Source: Fragilariopsis cylindrus CCMP1102 (taxonomy: Eukaryota; Bacillariophyta; Bacillariophyceae; Bacillariales; Bacillariaceae). Taken from it: 64,000 nt of DNA. How positions within the stretch are numbered: the first letter of the stretch is position 1; the number at the start of each line of letters is the position of its first letter. This document shows positions 60,801 to 64,000 of the stretch, piece by piece. Location: positions 1 through 64,000 of the forward strand of contig FMBT01000335.1 of the NCBI GenBank assembly GCA_900095095.1. The letters are read 5' to 3'. Under the pieces are notes generated by a model that had not been told where the DNA came from, made no database searches, and saw only the letters and a program-made list of their open reading frames with translations. Position numbers and translations under genes: made by a program.

Positions 60801-63705
60801 CCAAACTGATATCCAAGAACGTGTGTTATCATGGGTAGATTGTGTAGCACGAAGGGGGTCACATTCTGCGATCTTACCTATAGGATTAGTTCCAACCAAT
60901 ATGTCTCCGGATGAAGCCAAACGACGATGTCTTGTCATGCAAAAATTAATCATGGAGCAAATACGCAAATTTCCGTCAAACGTCGTTCCACCTAAAGTTC
61001 TGTGCGGCCCTGAAACAGTTATCTGTGTTTCATTAGATACTAATATGGGCTTGGATTATCTAGAAAGAATGATTTTAGACATTGCAAATCCAAGTCATAA
61101 TGTATTTGATCATGTCGGAAGACCTGTACCACCAGGGACGGTTGAGATAATGGATTGTTGCGCACGATTAAAGGCGAATTCACATAAATTGATCTTAGTG
61201 GATCACTTAATGGTAGAACTACCAGCGACTGCAAAACTTTCTGTCGAAGTTGTTATGCAGGCGTTGCAGTTTTTGGCCAGTATCGGAAAGCTCTTTTACT
61301 TTGGTGGCTCGAATTCGATGCTAAGGCATTATGTTATTTTGAATCGTAATTGGTTAGTTAGTGCCCTCTCGAGCATTCTGCGTAATGATTTAGAAAGGGA
61401 ATTAATAGAGACGCGACGATTCATGATGATCCAAAGCTTTTACAGCGATCAGCAATTCCAAGAAAGTCATGTAACTAAAACTTTCAATCTGAATAATTCG
61501 AGCTGCCCTATTTTGTCAAGTCAAGATACGCAAATGCTTTGGCAGTCGAGAACTTTTATGACAGAAGCTGCAGATCTATCGTCGCAACTATCAGAGAACA
61601 CCGTATCACGATCCGCTATGTTTGGCTTCTTAGAGCATCTTTTGGTTCACACAGGTGTCTTCTTACCATTAGAAATCGACCGCTTTACTTCGACTGATAA
61701 GATTTACTTTGTACCTTCCCTCTTATCTCAAGCCAGTGCTAGAGATGTTTGGACGTACAAAAGTAGCGAGTCCTGGGTAAGTTATTACAAATAATTTATA
61801 AGCCATCAAATCCATCGAATACCACGTATCCTACTGGAATGACTTGACTCATTCATTTACCTATTTTGTTCCATCCTTTTCTCCTCCTCTTTCGTTCCAT
61901 TGGTACTACTACTACTACCAGATGACGACACTTTGTCACTCTTGGGTAAGTCGTTAATTTCGGCCAAGCTATATTTCAAAATCCGATCCTAGAGCATCGG
62001 ATATCTAACTCCTGCAAGTCATTAACTAATGAACTTTTTTCTTCCTGCTTATATAACTACAGCTCTTTCGTGATGGGGCACCAGTTGGACTCATGGAAAA
62101 GGTTACAGTTGCATTGCTACGGGACTTGTACGAATCTTCTCATGCCATGGATGAAAAACCTTCGAGAGTAGATATCAACGAGGATTCTCAATCGCAGTTA
62201 CATTCCCATCCCAATCTTCAGCGATCACAGACGTTCCCTTTTGGTCGATCATCTTTGACGGAATTCGTAGGTTCGCACAATGGCGAGCCGATTGGTCAAA
62301 TAAAGATACATCAGTTTGTTTGTTGGAAGAATAGCTTGTTAATAAAAGTTGGACGAGTATTTCCTGAAGCAAATGAAATCCGCGAGGCAATTATCGAAAT
62401 CTTTGTTGCTGTCACAGACCAGGTATCACCACATAGTGTGGCATCCGATGCTATGCGATCCGATATGCAGAGATTGGTGGTCAGTGGCAAAGGGCAACTG
62501 GGTCTGCATGGACATAAATTATGGAAAGGGGGATATAACATTGTGCTAGACTCCATCAAAGCTAGTGTGGCTAACAGCACCAACGTTGAACGGTAAGAAT
62601 TGCTAATGCGAATAATGAATCCTCATAGTCTGGGATGCAAACAAAATTTCCTTGCTTTTTTTCACACTCGTAATTTTTCCTTGCTTCTTTCCTCTTTAGT
62701 CAAGTAGTTTGTCCGGAGTGCTTAGCTCATCAATTGGCGCGAAGCGCCAGTACGTGGAGTTGGGACAGTGTGCGTGCAGCTTCTGATCCTATCGTCCGTT
62801 GTATGCGGGGTCACAAAGTGGACAGAAATATGATTTGTGGTACAGTCCCTACCACTGATAAATCAGAAGATGGATTCAAAGTGGGAAATGTACACAAGAA
62901 ACTAGTCAAGGATTTGTTGCCCTCTGTTGTAGTTGTGGGGTTATGGGATGACGAATTAAATGCGATTCGTCAAGTAGGTAGTGGATTCGTTGCGAGTAGA
63001 AAAAATGGACTAATCGTGACAGCGGGACATACCCTATTCAATATGGACCCTGGTCGTAATTTTGGAAAACCTCTTCTTGGTATGAAAGATGCCAAAGTTG
63101 TTATAGGACTAATTCCTGATAATAAAGAGAATAATAAAATTGCAGTCTTTCGTTATTTCGCGGAAATTGTTGCAGAAGATATTCACAATATGGATGCTTG
63201 TATTCTAAAGATTACTACAAAGCTTGAGAACGATGTCGCCGATGCTGCGCTGATTGGTGGCCAATCAAAAAGTCTCGTCCAGAACTTTCAAGAGGAGTCA
63301 CTGCCGTCACTGAAGATAACAAGTCGATACGAATTAGAGCAGTCGGTCCGAATAATAGGATTCAACCAGGGCGGCGAAGGTAGATTGGAAAAAGGCAAGC
63401 ATGTGAATCGATCTGCAGACGTAGTCCAAGGTTATATCTGTAAGCAATTTATTCCATCAGATGATCATTCCTCCAGCAGTGGCGATTCGTCATCAAGTGA
63501 AGGTGTATTCGCCCCTAGGGAAGAAATTGTGATAAATAATTGTCCCACTATCGATGGCCACTCAGGTGGGCCCTGTGTTAACGATGAAGGGAAAGTTATT
63601 GGTATATTATCTAGAGCCGATCCTGTTGATCGCGGTAGATGCTATCTAGTGCCATCCAGCGAAATCAGAATCTTGATCAATAAGGCTAAGAAACGAGGAC
63701 CCTGA
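57847..63705 (+). CDS. Roco-family protein (Roc-COR) fused to trypsin-like serine protease
   Basis: Four exons (57847-61776, 61922-61945, 62063-62592, 62700-63705) give 1829 residues without a frame shift. Residues 1-835 are disordered, Ser/Thr/Asn/Gln-rich. The Roc domain starts near 840 (LKIVLMGDNTVDKSGLGRLL); its P-loop has Asp instead of the usual Gly before Lys-Ser, and the DxxG and NKxD motifs are not evident. The COR domain follows (VMQALQFLASIGKLFYFGG, YVILNRNWLVSALSSILRND), and its second half crosses a 24-nt exon to read SWMTTLCHSWLFRDGAPVGL. A zinc-type module CPECLAHQ...RCMRGH comes next at about 1500-1530. Residues 1560-1829 are a trypsin-like fold with H1605 (VTAGH), D1660 (MDACILKI) and S1783 (GHSGGP), the complete triad. 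Signalling to a protease, as in some STAND-type effectors, is inferred. Confidence 0.85.
61922..61945 (+). other. 24-nt micro-exon of the Roco-protease gene
   Basis: Encodes MTTLCHSW, bounded by CAG before and GTAAGT after. It supplies a block of the COR domain; skipping it keeps the frame (eight codons), so a variant without it is possible. Confidence 0.8.
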
Positions 63706-63716
63706 AGAAATCAGGC

Positions 63717-63890
63717 ATCCTTCGCAAGCTAGCAATACCTCGTGAAGGACCTTACAAAGTTATAAAACATAACAGCAATGGATCGATATTAATAGAAAAA
63801 TCCCCCACAGACATTAAAAATGTCAATGTGAGGAGGGTTACTCCATACTATCGCAAACTTGAAACTCCTACCATCACAACAGTTGAATGA
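63717..63890 (+). mobile_element. Ty3/gypsy LTR retrotransposon fossil, 3' end of pol
   Basis: A scrap of the integrase C-terminal region of a Ty3/gypsy element, recognised by its GPY-type module (REGPYKVIKHNSNGSILIEK, then VNVRRVTPYY). Only the end of pol is present; no protease, reverse transcriptase, RNase H or LTR is seen in the window, so it is a broken remnant. It begins 11 bp after the Roco-protease stop codon. Age cannot be judged without an intact relative. Confidence 0.75.
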
Positions 63891-64000
63891 CAATAGAAGA
63901 CTATTTGAAATACTTAATATAGATCGGAGGAGAATGCAGTGCGTAGATATCACGGGACTGGTTCACTAGTGATTCATCGCTAAAAGACAATCAATCGCTA
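63891..64000. other. 3' edge, no gene seen
   Basis: AT-rich DNA after the retroelement fossil; too short to judge. Confidence 0.4.

Overview
The window is nuclear DNA of a photosynthetic eukaryote, most likely a diatom. Genes carry short GT-AG introns (about 87-282 bp) and intergenic DNA is AT-rich with many microsatellites. The gene set fits a diatom: an HSF-type factor, a urea-cycle-type carbamoyl-phosphate synthase that keeps its glutaminase cysteine, a secreted chitinase with a Cys-rich tail, and four tandem membrane proteins with lysine/serine/glycine-rich lumenal regions of the kind seen in biosilica proteins. A centric diatom is plausible but not proven.

Layout. 0.5-8 kb: xanthine/hypoxanthine phosphoribosyltransferase (+), R3H/DEAH RNA helicase (-), 2OG-Fe(II) oxygenase (+). 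8.3-15 kb: a small membrane protein (-), GH18 chitinase (+), cytosolic-type leucyl-tRNA synthetase (-). 15.7-22 kb: HSF-type factor (+), thioredoxin-fold protein (-), a LicD plus endonuclease/exonuclease/phosphatase fusion (+). 23.5-35.9 kb: four same-strand paralogues with signal peptide, low-complexity lumenal region, a shared domain of about 100-150 residues, one membrane span and a cytosolic tail; I read them as silicalemma-associated/silaffin-like proteins. 36-43 kb: winged-helix-like protein (-), the divergent pair eL34 (-) and eL36 (+), and an MTD1-type methylenetetrahydrofolate dehydrogenase (-). 44.7-57.2 kb: TPR protein (+), heme oxygenase-like protein (+), carbamoyl-phosphate synthase (+), and a 71-residue mitochondrial ATP synthase epsilon subunit (-) split by an intron. 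57.8-63.7 kb: a 1829-residue Roco protein fused to a trypsin-like protease, followed after 11 bp by a fossil scrap of Ty3/gypsy polymerase.

The two most interesting items are the tandem silica-type membrane protein family and the Roc-COR-zinc-protease fusion. The main technical warning is that many conserved housekeeping genes (eL36, LeuRS, CPS, XPRT and others) are broken by single-base shifts, often at homopolymers, while others (Roco-protease, eL34, MTD1, ATP synthase epsilon) are clean. This looks like residual sequencing error rather than pseudogenes, so gene boundaries below span the shifts.
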